A stretch of 64,000 nt of DNA from Sebastes aleutianus (GCA_916700875.1 CAKAKS010000062.1:7590373-7654372), one strand, 5' to 3'. Positions 36,168 through 46,968 are shown, numbered from the stretch's first letter. The notes: generated by a model not told the origin, from the letters alone. Made by a program: numbers and translations.

Positions 36168-37743
36168 ACTGGCTTTATAATAAAAGCAAGTTAAACTTTT
36201 TACAATATGGAACCTATAAACTGCACTAGCTGATGCCACCAGTAACCACAGGTGTCTGCAAATCAACCAGGACAGGAATCTTGAAGGAATATAACTCTTG
36301 TAACTCTTTTTCTCTTTTCGTCCTTAGTCATATCAGTTCACATCAAACCGTCTGTGCGACTATTAAAACACATTCCTCCCCCTCTTGCTTCAACCCCTCC
36401 TCCTTCTCTCCTCCGTTTTACTAATGTAACATTCTCCTCCCTCTACTTCTCCCTGTAACCTTGCTTTCCTTTTCCATTCATCCATCTGCCAGTCTCTCTC
36501 TCTCTCTGCCCTTTACACCTCTAGCTCCCAATATATGACTATAGCCATGTCCTCCTCTCTTCCATCCCCTTCTGACACTCCTACTGTCATCACATTTATA
36601 TCCACTTCATTCCTTTGCCTTCCCTTATCTTTCTCTTCCTCAGATGTATGATTCATGGTTCCAGTGCTATGACTGAGACATGAATATTTTACTAGAACCA
36701 AATATAATTTTTCTGGAGAAAAGAAAGTGGGGGATGGGAATATAGGAGGCTGAGGAAAGGAATGCTGTGAGTGAAGTGGGATAAAGCTAAAGGACTTATT
36801 TTCTTTAATTTTTCATGAAATGCGTAATGGCCATTGGGCAGATGTTGTGTGTGATTTGGCAGATTCATGTATAAATGAATGACTGACAGGTCAGGAAGGA
36901 TATTTTTTCCCGTCTGTCCATCCAAACCACAGTGGAAGACAACGATTCAAAATGGATGTACTGTAAATCAGCTGGAAAAATCTGCAAAACTCTGCAGTTC
37001 CTATAAGTTTTCACCAAACAGTAAAGTAGAGATGGGAGAACAGTTTGTTACGGCTGTGAGGAAAGGCTGCTGCAACAGAGTTTTTAGACTTGACTGACAT
37101 TCCTCTGATGTGCATACCTTTATAGTCATTTAAAATGATCAAGGTTCAATACGTTTCCTCGTTCCTCATACATCTGTATGCGCCACGTTGTGCCGTGAAG
37201 CTTCCAAAACAGCGGAGAGATCTGCATGTGCATGGGGGTCTCACTCTTCCTGACAATCTCCTCCACCATCTTGCTTTGGTTTTTTTTGTAAAACTGAGAT
37301 TGCACATACAGAATATATGAATGTTTAATAAGTCTGAAAACATTTCTTATTAGTTATTGATTATATTCATAGATTTCTGTCACCTTCTGACACAGTCTTT
37401 CTGCCACAAGAGAAGTGAAATAATCCATTAAACACTAGGTAAGCAAAGCACCCAGCATAGTTTAGACAGGGGTATGGCGTGAAGATGAATTTTACCCTTT
37501 AACTGACATACATATGTACCTGTTGTACTAACTTTTAACGACATAATACGTTTTTTCCTTATGAGTTAAAGGTAACCTTTGGAGTTTTGGATCCCTAGGT
37601 AGGAGGTAGGTATTATGTTGTATTTTGTTTGTCACTTTTCACGAGGATGCACACAGAGCAACACATGCATGACTCAGTCCAGCCATTGGTTTCAAGCTAT
37701 TTCAATGATTTCAACAGGTGGCAGAAACAGCAAAAGCTCTGGC
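36168..37743. other. unassigned stretch
   Basis: I see no gene. 36310-36650 is strongly pyrimidine-rich on the + strand. The palindromic AAAGGTAACCTTT at about 37568-37580 may be a MITE end, without a visible partner. Confidence 0.4.
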
Positions 37744-37779
37744 AAGAAGAAGAAGAAGAAGAAGAAGAAGAAGCAGCAG
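37744..37779. repeat. (AAG)10(CAG)2 trinucleotide array
   Basis: Ten AAG units followed by two CAG units. Purine-rich on the + strand. Confidence 0.95.
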
Positions 37780-38123
37780 CAAATAAACATGGACATAGAT
37801 GAAAGCAAACACTGGCATCCGTGGGCAGGTGATGTATTTAGCACTTTTACAGCCACATTTAATGTACTGAAGTGTCTAAATGAGGGCTGAAAACTGTCCA
37901 CAACTGTACATACAGTATGTACTGTATGTACATAATTGGATGGCTGAAGAAACCCAACATTATGTCTTGTTATATATCTATCTTCTGTAACCGGTGTGGT
38001 GTTGTAGCTCTGTAGCACAGATAGTGAGAGACGAGATGTCAAGAGGGAACAGAGTGACTGACAGTTAATGGGGAGATAAATGATCATTGGCCTATAGAGA
38101 ACAGATGGTGGCAGGGGATAACT
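37780..38123. other. unassigned stretch
   Basis: I see no gene. The word TACAGTATGTACTGTATGTA near 37911-37930 is a small palindromic duplication. Confidence 0.45.
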
Positions 38124-38168
38124 ACACGCACACACACACACACACACACAGACACACACACACACACG
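38124..38168. repeat. (CA)n microsatellite
   Basis: CA repeats with one GACA interruption. A second short CA run follows at 38236-38251. Confidence 0.95.
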
Positions 38169-38430
38169 CAAATGATTACTGTATCAAGGGCACCTTGTGT
38201 TACTGGAAAATATGGGAATGTGTACGCACACTCACAAGCACACACACACACTACTTGGAGAGTGGTTTGTGTGTCCCACAACTCCTCCTGTCCTATTCCA
38301 CCAATCTCCTCCAAACTTGCCCGCCAAAAAGTTCATTGGGCCGGCCTTTTTCATAGATTGTTATCAGTATTATTTTTTTTATCAGTTCATTTCATATTTC
38401 ATTTTTCATTTAATGTTAAATAAATACTCG

Positions 38431-39065
38431 CAGGGGAAATACTGTCACCCTGAACTACGTTTTCCACTGTACCACACAGAGCGGCTACTCCACTGGAATC
38501 TACCAGAAATAAACAGAAGATGAAGAAGCGCACATCACTGTCGCGTTGCCGCCGAGCGGATTAGCGTGCAGAAGCAAATCTCCACAGAAGTCGGGTAAGA
38601 ATTCTGACTGCACACAATCTCCAGGTATTGATGTCATATCCAAGATATAGAAATTAATACTTTTCAACATACGATTCTGTTTTCATTAGCAGCTACCTCA
38701 TAATTCACAATGTGATTATGCATATAAAGTGTGCTTGCATGCATGGTTCCACTGTAGGCATATGTTACAATTTAGTCTTTAGCCTATCTTATATAAATAT
38801 TTTCTAAAATGTATGGTTGTCTCATTTCACACAACTAGCTGACTTTTCAGCTTAGGGCCATGAGGACAATCGGCAAAAAATGCATCTGACCAGATCATTG
38901 GAGCTGCCCGAAGCTACAGGTAAATACTCCTGATTTTCTATAAACTCTTCCCACCGGCACATTTATTGTTTTTACTGTTTATTTTCCTCTGTTCAACCTT
39001 TCTCTTGTAAGTAAATGCAGGGTTTCCTCCAGTGTATTGCAAAGTTGACTGCCCGCTGGGTCCAA
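38431..39065 (+). other. three consecutive exon-like segments (possible spliced noncoding transcript)
   Basis: Segment 1 ends at 38594 with TCGG followed by donor GTAAGA. Segment 2, 38851-38919 (69 bp), is preceded by a pyrimidine tract and acceptor (CTGACTTTTCAG) and followed by donor GTAAAT after CTACAG. Segment 3, about 39021-39065, follows ATGCAG and ends before GTATGT. All sites are on the + strand with plausible intron lengths (256 and 101 bp). The only ATG frame in segment 2 stops after nine codons (MRTIGKKCI), so any product would be noncoding or regulatory. Segment 1 contains a CpG-richer patch (TGTCGCGTTGCCGCCGAGCG). Chance cannot be excluded. Confidence 0.35.
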
Positions 39066-39229
39066 GTATGTTTTGACATTTACATTACATTTTTTAAGAC
39101 ATACTACACTATAACTTTTTTATGATATACTATATTATGACAATTTCTTTTAATGATTTTTATGACATACTATAGTATGACTCTTTTATGATATTTTTTA
39201 CGACATACTAAACTATGACTTTTGGACTT

Positions 39230-39696
39230 TCTGACAACCTACCAGTAATGTTTCTAATGAATTAAGGATGTGAACTGTGTTATAACGTAATTGTTACATT
39301 GTATTTACGGTAATGTTGTGATTTACCAAAATATGTGATGTAAAGTACCACATTGGCATTACGTACTGTGATGTGTTTGCAGGGACTAGTTGACTGAGAC
39401 ACACTGGGGGCATTCCGTCAGAAATCAATCACTTTCTGACCTTACTCCTTCCGATTTGAATTTTTTTTTTCCTGCATGTTAACCTATATGAGAGAGTGTT
39501 AGAACGTGGTTTGATTAACCAGAATGACCAACTATTCAGGAGACAGGGGCCCTCAAAGTTGAACTGTATTGGATGACCAACCCTCCTAAAGATATAGACA
39601 TCTTCTTCAAAAATCTCTGATTCTCTGATTATCGGAAAAGCTAACAAACAAGGTTTTCCACAATTGAAATCCTATTGCTCCAAAATAAATGAATTC
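39230..39696. other. non-satellite insertion in the array
   Basis: 467 bp of unique-looking sequence between satellite blocks. It contains TTCAGGAGACAGGGG (39535-39549), which resembles the GGAGACAGGG terminus of family I at 62057, but no second terminus was found. Confidence 0.4.
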
Positions 39697-40188
39697 TCGA
39701 CAAACTATACTATGACTTTTTTTCAGCATACTATAGCTTTTTTTTATTTTTTCGACATTCTATGACTTTTATTTGACATACTATACTATGAATTTTTTTT
39801 TTTTCGACATACTGAAATATGAGTTTTTTCAATATACTATACTATGTCGTTTTATGTTTTTGACATCCTATAGTATAACTTATTTTTTCGACATACTAAA
39901 CTAAGACTTTATTATTTTTTCGACATACTTTACTAAGACTTTTTATTTTTACATCATAATATACTATGACTTTTTTCGACAAACTACACCATGACTTTTT
40001 ATCTTTTTTCAACATAATATACTGAGACTTTTTTGGAAAAACTATACTTTGACTTTATCTTTTTTTGATATAATATACTATAACGTTTTTGGACAAACTA
40101 TACTATGACTTTTTAGTTTTCAAAATAATATACTATGACTTATTTCAACACACTATTCTATAACTTTATTTTTTTCAACAAATCATAC

Positions 40189-40536
40189 TGTAGCAAAATT
40201 GCTACCACTCGTGGGTTCTCCCAGCACACATAGACACAGCAGGACACCTTCCAAACGTTTAAGTCTTTATTTTATGACTGAACTCAAAAACTCTTTTCAA
40301 ACATAAAATGTCTCTTGTTTAACAGAATGTCCTCTTGTTCTGCTGCAGGGCCAGCAGTTCTCCTCTCCGTCCGTCGCAGTGTGTGTGATCTCCCTCAGCT
40401 CCAGCAAGCTACTGCATTTAAAGGGAGAGACTGATTCACCAGCTGTGTTAATCAGCTCTCCCTGGCTCTATTCACCTGAGTGTCCCCACACACGTCTCCC
40501 TCCTACAGGTGAGTACTGGCCACGCCCACCTCCACA
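40189..40536 (-). mobile_element. solo LTR, copy 1
   Basis: Read on the minus strand, the block begins TGTGGAGG and ends GCTACA (TG...CA ends). It carries a TATA-like TTTAAATGC about mid-length and a polyadenylation signal AATAAA (complement of 40266-40271) in the position expected for R/U5. It is 86-90% similar by eye to 40876-41230. It sits inside the satellite, flanked by ATAC on both sides if the last base is shared. No internal retrotransposon genes accompany it. A Gypsy-like origin is likely for a fish LTR of this length but is not proven. Confidence 0.7.
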
Positions 40537-40875
40537 TACTACAACTTTTTTGCGACATAGTATACCATGATTTTTTAAAAATGTTTCGACATAATATACT
40601 ATGACTTATTTTTTCAACATACTTTACTATGACTTTATTATTTTTTCGACATACTATGATTTTTCTTTACTTTTTTATGACGTTTTTTTAAACATACTAT
40701 AGTATGACTTTTTTAGTTTTCAACATAATATACTTAGATTTTTTTTGACAAACTAAACAATGACTTTTTTTATTTTTCGACATACTTAACTCTTTTTAAA
40801 AAAAATTCAACATACAAATATGATTTTTTTTTCCGACTATACTATGACTTTTTTTATTTTTTCAACATACTATAC

Positions 40876-41230
40876 TGTAGCAAGATTGCTACCACTCGTG
40901 GGTTCTCCCAGCACAAATAGACACAGCAGGACACCTTCCAAACAGTTAAGTCTTTATTTTACAACTAAACTCAAAAACTCTTTTCAAACATAAAATATCT
41001 TCTGTTTAACAGAATGTCCTCCTTTTCTGGGCCAGCAACTCTCCTCTCTGTACGTCACAGTGTGTGTGATCTCCCTCAGCTCCAGCAAGCTATTGCATTT
41101 AAAGGAAGAGACTGATTTAACAAACGCTCACCAGCAGTGTTAATCAGCTCTCCCTGGCTCTATTTACCTGAGTGTCCCCACACATCTGTCTCCCTCCTAC
41201 AGGTGAGTACTGGCCACACCCACCTCCACA
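40876..41230 (-). mobile_element. solo LTR, copy 2
   Basis: Same family and orientation as copy 1, 355 bp. It has about 16 bp of extra sequence near 41116-41131 (TTAACAAACGCTCACC) and lacks a short word found in copy 1 near 40340. Flanks are ATAC on the left and ATAG on the right. It lies 339 bp of satellite away from copy 1, so the two could be independent insertions or a duplicated satellite-plus-LTR block. Confidence 0.7.
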
Positions 41231-41559
41231 TAGTCAATGACTTTTTTCAACATACTATAAAAAACATTTTTTAATTTTTTCAACATACTATGACTTTTTT
41301 ATTTTGACAGACTAGTATGAATCTTTTTCAGCTTACTATACTTTGACTTTTTTTTTTGACTCATATTTTATCGACATACAACACTATACCATGATTTTAT
41401 TTTTATTTTTGCAACATACTGTAGTATGCCAGTTTTTATTTTTTCTACATGCTATTCTAGGACTTTTCATGACTTATGTTTTTATGACAATTTTCATGAC
41501 ATTCTTTTGCATACTAGCATGACATTTTTATGGCATAAAATACTATGACTTTTTTATGA

Positions 41560-42068
41560 CCTACTATAACAACTGACATCAGCAAGAGAATGTCTTTTCT
41601 TCCTCCAAAGTCTGAACAGGCTTAACATGGACTCCAGGATGCTCTGCAACTTCTGCACGTGCACCATCGAGAGTATCCTGATGGCTACATCACCGCCTGG
41701 TCTGGCAGTTGCACCGACCTTAACCGTAAGGCCCTTCCGAGGGTGGTGAAAACAGCTCAGCACATCGCCAGGAGGGAGCTGCTATCCATGGAGGACCTTA
41801 ATACCCAGCTCTGTAGAAAGAAGTCCAACAGGATAATCAGGGACCCCAATCCAGATACATTTACTACATCCCTGTTTACATTACAGTTTTTGCAATTAAG
41901 GTCTACCACAAATACATTTTAGTTTGTATTTTCTAAATGTAATATTTTTCCATATATTTTGCACTATTTTATGTCTTAGATTCCCGTGTTATCTTTTCAC
42001 ATATATTAAAAGAGCTTTGCTGGATGGAGCCTGAATTGTAATTGTGCAGATGACAATAAAGAATTTAA
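41560..42068 (+). pseudogene. LINE reverse-transcriptase C-terminal relic, copy 1
   Basis: The + strand reads FFLQSLNRLNMDSRMLC, then CTIESILMAT. After a frameshift near 41680-41690 it reads DGYITAWSGSCTDLNRKAL, then VVKTAQHIARRELLSMEDLN and RKKSNRIIRDPNP. This is the order of the C-terminal region of fish non-LTR retrotransposon RTs (F-IESILTGCITAWYG-C--LDR-ALQRVV-TAQ-I). A 3' UTR follows with TTTGCACTATTTTATGTC and the end TGACAATAAAGAA. The clade cannot be fixed from this fragment. Confidence 0.8.
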
Positions 42069-42660
42069 AACTGACAGTTTTTATGGGATACTTTACTGTG
42101 ACTTTTTATAGCATACTATTATGACATGTTTATGAAATTTGTATAGCATAGTATGACTTTCTATGATTTATTTATGACAAACTACACTATACCTTTTTTG
42201 ACATACTATACGATGACTTTAATTTTCTCGACATACTATGCCTTTTTTTTATTGTTTAACAAACTATACTATGATTCTTTATTTTTTTGTCAACATACTA
42301 TAGTTTAACTTTTTTTCGACATACTATACCATGACTTTTTTTTAAAATGTGGTCATACCACACTATGATTTTTTCGACATACTATATACTAAGACGTTTT
42401 TTTATTATTTCAACATGACTTTTTAATTTTATCGACATATACTATGACTTAAAACATCTTTTGACATACTATACTGTGCCCTTTTTTTTCAACATACTAC
42501 ACTATGCCATTTTTTAGCTATACAACACTTTGCCTTTTTTTATTATTTCGACATACTATGACTATTTTTTGAACATACTATTCTATGACTTAATTTTTTT
42601 CGACATACTATAATATAACTTTTTTTCGCATATACTATACTATGACTTTTTAAAACATTT

Positions 42661-42810
42661 TCAACATACTATACTATGACATTTATTTTTTCAACATACA
42701 ATACTACAAATTTAATTTTTTCGACATACTATTCTATGACATTTATTTTTTCAACATACAATACTACAAATTTAATTTTTTCGACATACTATTCTATGAC
42801 ATTTATTTTT
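42661..42810. repeat. 60-bp higher-order repeat within the satellite
   Basis: A 60-bp block of two alternating 30-bp variants (TCGACATACTATTCTATGAC and TCAACATACAATACTACAAA cores) occurs twice in a row with two differences (GACATACTATT versus AACATACTATA). A third partial copy follows. This is the most homogeneous, and so probably the youngest, part of the array. Confidence 0.9.
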
Positions 42811-43324
42811 TTCAACATACTATACTACGACTTATTTATTTGACATACTACTACCATTTTTTCGATATACAATACTTTGCCTTTTTTTCGACATTCTATA
42901 CTGAGACGTTTTTTTATTATTTCCATTTCATGATTTTTTTCAAGATATTATACTATGGCTTTTTTGTGGCGTTTCATTTTACAAACTATACTATGACATT
43001 TTTAACATACTATACTATGACTTTTTTAAAACTTTTTGACATACCATTCTATGATTTTTTAACATAGTATACAATGACTTTTTTTCCACATACTATATGA
43101 CTTTTTTGCCTTTTTTCAACATACTATATCATGACTTTTTTATGACTATTTTGACACACTTTACTATGACTTTTTTTTTTTACACACTATACTATGCCTT
43201 TTATATTTTTAAGACATTTTTAAGAATTACATTTTTCATGACATTCTTTTGCATACTATAGCATGACATTTTTATGGCATAAAATACTATGATTTTTTTT
43301 TATAAAAAAAATGTATGACCTACT

Positions 43325-43802
43325 ATAACAACTTACATCACCAAGACAGCAAGAGAATGTCTTTTCTTCCTCCAAAGAGTATCCTGATGGCTACATCACC
43401 GTCTGGTCTGGCAGTTGCACCCTCCTTAACCGTAAGGCCCTTCAGAGGGTGGTGAAAACAGCTCAGCACATCGCCAGGAGGGAGCTGCTATCCATGGAGG
43501 ACCTTAATACCCAGCTCTGTAGAAAGAAGTCCAACAGGATAATCAGGGACCCCAATCCATATACATTTACTACATCGCTGTTTACATTACAGTTTATTCA
43601 TTTTGCAATTACGGTCTACCACAAATACATTTTAGTTTGTATTTTCTAAATGTAATATTTTATCCATATATTTTGCACTATTTTATGTCTTAGATTCCCA
43701 TTTTTACTTGTGTGTTTCCTTTTCACATATATTCAATGAGCTTTGCTGGAGGGAGCCTGAGTGGTAATTGTGCAGAAGACAATAAAGAACTTTGAACTTA
43801 AA
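43325..43802 (+). pseudogene. LINE reverse-transcriptase relic, copy 2
   Basis: This is nearly the same sequence as 41560-42068, with a 61-bp deletion that removes the FFLQ-to-CTIE portion. The deletion junction lies after CCTCCAAAG, and AG flanks both break points. The satellite on both sides matches that around copy 1 (CATGACATTCTTTTGCATAC upstream, ATGGGATACTTTACT downstream), so this is a segmental duplication, not a second retrotransposition. The 3' end is better preserved here (GACAATAAAGAACTTTGAAC). Confidence 0.85.
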
Positions 43803-43870
43803 ACTATGACATTTTTTATGGGATACTTTACTCTGACTTTTTTTTTTATGACATTTTCAATGGCATGCTA

Positions 43871-44745
43871 TGATATGACTTTAACGATCAGATGCATCTT
43901 TCTATCCAATCCACACAAACGTCAGCTGCTGAAAGTAGTTTTCAAGCCTAATGTTACTTTAATTCTTAATCTCTATTTATTTTTAACCATTTTTTTGTCG
44001 TATAGAACTTGTTATGTGCAGAAAATAAATATTTAAAGACAGTTTAGTTCATTCAGCCACATTGTTTAGTGCTCTGTTAGACAGCTGGCTCCATATAGGT
44101 ATAGGAGTTATCAATTCATCACATGCCATGAGTCTGTCTTTCTCCTCTCACCAACATTATGCACTCGTCTCAGCTGCATATAGGAGAGCATAACACCTCC
44201 ACCATCCCACAAATCCAACTGAGAATTGAAGTGCTGAAAGTAACAAATTAACTGCAACATTTTCTAATGTTTCCTTAAACAAAAATATGTTATTAAAATA
44301 ATTTTAAAGACGCTACAATGACATAAAAAGTAAGCAATACCACAATTACAAGTGTGAATGCATAAAACATATAGGCTTGAAACATGCAGACAGGTTTTGT
44401 CATGATCCCCAAGTTCTCAAGACATATGTACTAAGTTTCACCTTTGTTATAAATCTAAAAATAGGCTATATCTCTGCCTCCATATGTTTGTTCATATTGT
44501 GAGAAGGAGGTTAGTAGATATATATTAAGCCATTTTTTTCTGAATCCTGTTGCTTTCTTTTTCTCAATATCTCCTACTGCCAGGCTTCTTTGGGTGTTAG
44601 TAGCAAGTCATTACTATGACCAGATTATATTGGTCTAGAGAGAAACCGTCTGCATTTAGTCTAACCGATTCCAACAGGACCAGATGGCAATCTGCCTGCC
44701 TCTGTATTTATCTCTTCCTATTATACGCTCTGCCTCACTCATGCA

Positions 44746-44783
<38 letters not shown>

Positions 44784-44936
44784 TATGACCAAACATGAAT
44801 TAAAACTCCCCCATCAAGTGTTCATCTGCACCACCCTATATTTCCCTCAACTCCACAGTTTTACCTTTTCTGCAGCTACTCCATACCTTCCAACACATGT
44901 ACAGGAAGTATTCTAACTTTGATGCTGTACAATTTA
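43871..44936. other. unassigned stretch with one CA run
   Basis: I see no gene. The sequence is AT-rich and unique. A (CA)n run lies at 44747-44781. Confidence 0.45.
44747..44781. repeat. (CA)17 microsatellite
   Basis: An uninterrupted CA run. Confidence 0.97.
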
Positions 44937-45774
44937 ATTCAAGGGGAGACACTACAGGTGAATAGGGTAAAGAAAAAATGTTTAATAGATATCCCCATGA
45001 AAGACAATTATTTTTTGTATTACATGTTTTCTGAAAATGTATGTATAAATATAGATGTGAGGCATTGTCTTATTAAATTTGTGCTAATTTTCATACATTT
45101 CCAGAAGAGAAATCTGAACATTGGATAAGGCCAGGTTCAAAAGTATTGTTTCATTTTGTTGATATACTGTATTAGAGTCAAAGGTTTTTACAGAGGGGAT
45201 TTTGATATATCTTTGTATCACTCCATAAATCAGAAAATACTCTCAGCAGCCATATAAAAAAAAAAAATTCAGGAATAAAATGTTATGTTATGAATCAGGC
45301 TATGAATGATATATGAACAACCCCCCCTGTAAAAACCTTCAAAATATAGATAGGAATGAAACTGGAAAATGTATGGATGGTCTTTAAATATACGTATTGT
45401 AAAATTCCATACATTTTGCAAGACTAGGGTAACAAATAGGGTAAAAAAAATTAAATAATAGATATCGTCATGAAACTTCCCCAGTTGATTACTTACATTA
45501 AAACAATTATTTGTTGTATTACAAGTTTTCTGAAAAGTTATGTTTAAATATGCAAATGAGGCATTATCTAATGCTATCTTTTGGTGAATTTAGGAGAAAT
45601 CTACAGACGTAAATAGACAAAGAGTTGTAAAATAAACATCTAAATGTGTATTTTTAGATGTTTTCTTTCTACTAGTCTAAAAGAAGACATGTTATGGAAG
45701 CAAAATAGCCCAAAATCTCAAAACTGACCAGGCCATGAAAAACAATGTTTTTGCCTAGGGTGTCTCCCCTTAAT
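44937..45774. mobile_element. composite MITE, family H
   Basis: The outer ends are inverted: AAGGGGAGACAC at 44941 and GTGTCTCCCCTT at 45760-45771. Internally, 44960-45125 and 45428-45610 are diverged direct repeats (AATAGGGTAAA, AATAGATATC, GTATTACA(A/T)GTTTTCTGAAAA, GAGGCATT(G/A)TCT). The structure is therefore one copy truncated into, or duplicated within, another, with about 300 bp between them that contains its own decayed repeat (TTTTTACAGAGGGG, AACCCCCCCTG). No coding frame is present. The style matches abundant fish elements ending in GGGGAGACACT. Confidence 0.75.
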
Positions 45775-46578
45775 ACATTATAAAGTAATATACAATAACT
45801 ACCCATCTACGTTATTGTGTCCCAGTTTAACACTAGTGAGTAGAAATCAAGCAGACCTGGACTCTTTTACTGTCGAGGTCAGCGATGATCAAAGAGTAGA
45901 GAGAACCCGAGGGAGGAAAGCCAGTGTGATGGAGGAATGACAGGAGATTAACAGATCCAGGGATAAAAGAAAGGTAAATAAGGTGAAGAGAGGGATATAT
46001 TAAAAGAAAATAGGAGAGGATAAAGGGATAAAACATGAGAGAGGATGGGAGTGATGGGAGCACTAAGGTGAGCCAAAGAGGGGGGAGAGGGAGATACAAC
46101 AGGAGAAGGTAAAAGAGGGAGTACAAGGGTGAGTCAGATAAAAAAATCTGATAAAAATGAAGAAAAAAGATGGAGGACAAGAAAAGATATGAGAGACAAG
46201 AAGGGCAAACAGAGGGAGAGGAAGAGAGACGCAGAGAGAAAATCAAGGAGAAAATGTTTAACACTAAATCGGGTTTTGGCGAGAGGAGCGATAATCCGTC
46301 TTTTTGTCAGCTGAATTATGCCAGAATCGCAGGATTCTATTTCACTACCGCTAATCTGTCTCCAACCAAATAATAAACTGTCTGCCAGTACAAGTTTGCA
46401 TTCGCAGCGTCGCGTACTGTCTCGTTTCAGATAAGGCGGCACCATAAGGTTGACAAATAGGACTTGTTGTTTTTACATACACTCGGGCAGAGAGAAACAC
46501 TTCTGGATTCTACTTAGTTCAGATCATGTCCCAGCAGCCTGGTATCTCTCCAACAGGAAAAAAAAAACTAGAATTACT
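45775..46578. other. unassigned, purine-rich
   Basis: I see no gene. 45880-46255 is strongly purine-rich on the + strand (GAGAGGGA- and GAAGAGAG-type words) and gives long complementary frames that are compositional artefacts. Confidence 0.5.
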
Positions 46579-46703
46579 GCCTCGCGGTTTGTATTCCTCC
46601 ACCAACAAGTCAAGTTACAGTTTTACATCCATGTCTATCCAAAATGTCATCACTTCATCATTTCATCCTGTCAGACATTTGTGTAAAATTGTCATAATTA
46701 GCA

Positions 46704-46915
46704 TTAGTTTAGTTTATTTATTGACTACACTGAGGGCGTTTTATATTTTAATTATTGATTTATTTATTGTGTTGAGTTGAATGTGCTACTTATTTTGTAC
46801 TGTAATTACCTTGTGCCTTTTCTACCTTTTTTTCTTTTCTTAAAGCTCGGTGTAAACTGCTCAGAATTCCAATGTACTTAGGTGCAAATGAAAAATAAAA
46901 CTCTTGAATCTTGAA
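46704..46915 (+). mobile_element. LINE 3'-UTR fragment inserted into family E
   Basis: It has no open frame. The right end reads AATAAAACTCTTGAATCTTG followed by AA, with a tandem CTTGAAT tail of the type that ends several fish LINEs. The precise empty site is visible in copy 2 (20090-20380). This is probably a 5'-truncated LINE insertion; a target duplication longer than 1-2 bases is not evident. Confidence 0.65.
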
Positions 46916-46953
46916 TATGAATTTTTGAGTTATGGCCAAAATAGTGTTTTGTG

Positions 46954-46968
46954 AGGTCACAGTGACCT
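46954..46968. promoter_or_regulatory. perfect ERE palindrome
   Basis: AGGTCACAGTGACCT, followed by TTGACC, which adds a third half-site. It lies in family E copy 3. Confidence 0.6.

Larger units (their letters stand above)
39070..43870. repeat. T-rich degenerate satellite, unit about 30 bp, with nested insertions
   Basis: Dozens of variants of a unit whose core is GACATACTATACTATGAC followed by a T-rich spacer (CTTTTTTATTTTTTCG). Unit length varies around 25-35 bp; the clearest case is exactly 30 bp, with a 60-bp higher-order pair at 42661-42810. The core is an imperfect palindrome in which 14 of 18 positions are self-complementary, and some variants (CATACTATAGTATG) are perfect 14-bp palindromes. 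The array is interrupted by unrelated sequence at 39230-39696, two LTR copies (40189-40536 and 40876-41230), and two LINE relics (about 41560-42068 and 43325-43802). Strong strand asymmetry: T far exceeds A in the spacers on the + strand. Confidence 0.85.

Noticed and set aside
37692..38171. 159-codon minus-strand frame
   Set aside because: It joins a CA microsatellite and an AAG array through unique sequence, with no recognisable protein content.
40189..41230. A complete LTR retrotransposon with two LTRs
   Set aside because: The 339 bp between the LTRs is satellite DNA, with no primer-binding site, polypurine tract or gag-pol sequence.
39070..43870. CRISPR-like regularly spaced repeats
   Set aside because: Units vary in length and sequence, the spacers are homopolymer-rich rather than unique, and the host is a vertebrate.
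45833..46264. 143-codon minus-strand frame
   Set aside because: It is the complement of a purine-rich tract, so the Leu/Ser/Pro-rich peptide is compositional.
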